From NCBI RefSeq assembly GCF_014698845.1, contig NZ_JACJTV010000003.1, positions 62,001 through 126,000 of the forward strand: a DNA stretch of 64,000 nt. The letters run 5' to 3'. The DNA is from Coleofasciculus sp. FACHB-1120. GTDB lineage: Bacteria > Cyanobacteriota > Cyanobacteriia > Cyanobacteriales > FACHB-T130. The notes beneath the pieces were generated by a model. The model was not told the origin of the DNA. It saw only the letters and a list, made by a program, of their open reading frames with translations, and made no database searches. The number at the start of each line of letters is the position of its first letter. Positions within the stretch are counted from its first letter, which is position 1. This document shows, one piece after another, positions 62,951-64,000 of this stretch. A program made the translations under genes and the position numbers.

Positions 62951-64000
62951 TTATTTGACAATGCAGATGCCACTAATTTCAACGGTGCATCGCGTCGGTT
63001 TCTTAGCCGCATCTAAGTTGCGAGTGGTAGGGTTATAGGTATATTCCCCTGCCTTGAAAACGCGGTTGGGATTGGCACAGTAAGTGTAGGTTTGACCCGA
63101 TTCGGTAAAGTTCACGACCACCAAAGAATTCTTTGCTGGAGGACAGCTATCCAAAACCGTCAAGCCATACTCATTACGCAACAGTTGGCTTCTTTGATCG
63201 TTCGCTGTCGGTTGAGTAGGATTTTGAGCAGTCGTTGTTTTCGGCTTTAAGTCACCACTGCTAATGTCAAAGGTGTACGCTCCTGCTTTGACAAGGCGGT
63301 TAGGATTGGCACAGTAATTGTACGTTTGACCGTATTCGGTAAACGTGACAACGACTAAAGAAGTTTTTACTTCCGGACAGGTATCCAGAACCCTCAACCC
63401 ATACTCATTAAGCAGAGCTTGTTTCCGAGGATCATTTTGAGGTGGAGTTTGAGCCGGTGGATTTTGGGCAACATTCCCAAGCCGGATCTCATTGCTGCTA
63501 ACGTCATACCGATATTCGCCTGCTTTAATATTGCGGTTAGGATTGGCACAGTAGGTATAGTTTTGACCGTATTCGGGGAAGGTAACAACAACAACATTAC
63601 TCCTTACCGCCGGACAGTTTTCTAGGACTCTTAATCCATATTCATCTTCTAGAAATTTTTGTCGCGCATCTTTTTGACCGGAGGGAGTTTGAGCTGGTGG
63701 ATTTTGGGAAGTTGGTGTCTGGCTAATCCCGGAAATCGAAAGCGTGTACCTCCCCCTGGTGTTGTTCTTACCCAACACGCGCAGTTTATATTCTCCAGTC
63801 GTCGGCACTCGATACCGCAGCAAACCCGATCGGTCATCGTAGGCAACCTGCGCCCCCGTTTGCGAGGAAACAAGAACTAGGATCGGCAGAAGAGTACTAC
63901 CGTCTTCTACATCAACAGCCGCAATCACTGCATCGCCTTGTTTGGCGTTAAACAGGAATTCCTCACCATAGGCTCTCTGGACAGGAGTTCCCCTTAGAGA
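62951..64000 (-). CDS. PPC-domain protein with three tandem Cys-containing repeats (5' end beyond the window)
   Basis: The frame is open from the window edge; the ORF start at 63928 is only a GTG within it. The first visible residues (PVQRAYGEEFLFNAKQGDAV ... YRVPTTGEYKLRVLG) are a bacterial pre-peptidase C-terminal (PPC) domain, a secreted beta-sandwich. Three repeats of about 65-70 residues follow, separated by Pro/Gln-rich linkers. Each contains EYGLRVLD.CP, then NYTYCANPNR and KAGEYRYD variants, with two conserved cysteines that could form a disulfide. The tail ends with ISGICIVK. It is probably secreted, but the function of the repeat is not known. A good terminator follows at 62888-62916. 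Confidence 0.8.
   Translation of the reverse strand, partial: SLRGTPVQRAYGEEFLFNAKQGDAVIAAVDVEDGSTLLPILVLVSSQTGAQVAYDDRSGLLRYRVPTTGEYKLRVLGKNNTRGRYTLSISGISQTPTSQNPPAQTPSGQKDARQKFLEDEYGLRVLENCPAVRSNVVVVTFPEYGQNYTYCANPNRNIKAGEYRYDVSSNEIRLGNVAQNPPAQTPPQNDPRKQALLNEYGLRVLDTCPEVKTSLVVVTFTEYGQTYNYCANPNRLVKAGAYTFDISSGDLKPKTTTAQNPTQPTANDQRSQLLRNEYGLTVLDSCPPAKNSLVVVNFTESGQTYTYCANPNRVFKAGEYTYNPTTRNLDAAKKPTRCTVEISGICIVK

Overview
The window is chromosomal DNA from a cyanobacterium, probably a filamentous one. The palindromic octamer GCGATCGC (HIP1) recurs throughout, inside and outside genes. The gene set includes a Ycf51 (DUF2518) protein, SufU-type Fe-S scaffold, CHAT-domain protein, ChaB, DUF4347/Calx-beta/RTX giant proteins, type IV pilin-like G/H proteins and several cyanobacterial dispersed repeats. 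I saw no rRNA, tRNA, CRISPR array, transposase or phage gene.

Layout. 0.4-5.9 kb: a secreted filamentous-haemagglutinin-type protein fused to TPRs and a CHAT protease-like domain. 6.2-12.2 kb: small housekeeping and regulatory genes (STAS, SufU-like, Ycf51, iron-type alcohol dehydrogenase, class I aminotransferase, lipoprotein, ChaB). 12.6-29.4 kb: a block of large extracellular proteins, all on the minus strand: an inverse-autotransporter-like beta-barrel with a beta-helix passenger, a 2,772-residue DUF4347/phytase-like/lamin-tail/beta-helix/Calx-beta/RTX protein, an RTX extracellular nuclease whose 5' end has decayed, and a parvulin-type peptidyl-prolyl isomerase. 29.5-34.5 kb: a beta-lactamase-fold hydrolase, dxs (isoprenoid precursors) and mtnA (methionine salvage), the last with a hairpin that covers its start codon. 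34.6-37.5 kb: three type IV pilin-like paralogues, one canonical, one without a prepilin motif and one two-headed with a degenerate motif, separated by matching hairpin terminators. 37.6-43.7 kb: fatty-acid hydroxylase/sterol desaturase, rhodanese, PlsC-like acyltransferase overlapping head to head with a membrane protein gene, SGNH hydrolase, HD-domain protein, GlcD. 43.8-50.7 kb: a LOV-containing hybrid histidine kinase, miaA with a heptanucleotide repeat in its coding 5' end, gyrB. 51.1-54.9 kb: another pilin-like protein, a fused two-domain ABC ATPase, DoxX. 55.1-60.3 kb: three tandem B12-dependent-type radical SAM paralogues. 60.6-64 kb: an SDR-type dehydratase downstream of hemE, then a PPC-domain protein with three tandem repeats that runs off the window.

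Two themes link the genes. One is surface and extracellular biology: TPS exoprotein, inverse autotransporter, RTX enzymes, pilins and PPC protein. The other is ongoing repeat-driven change: a heptamer tract inside miaA, a 102-bp mobile-looking repeat that supplies the last codons of the DoxX gene, tandem duplications inside the giant protein and the pilin cluster, and a nonsense codon inside a perfect inverted repeat in the decaying nuclease gene. All functional assignments come from reading motifs in the translated sequence; no database search was run.
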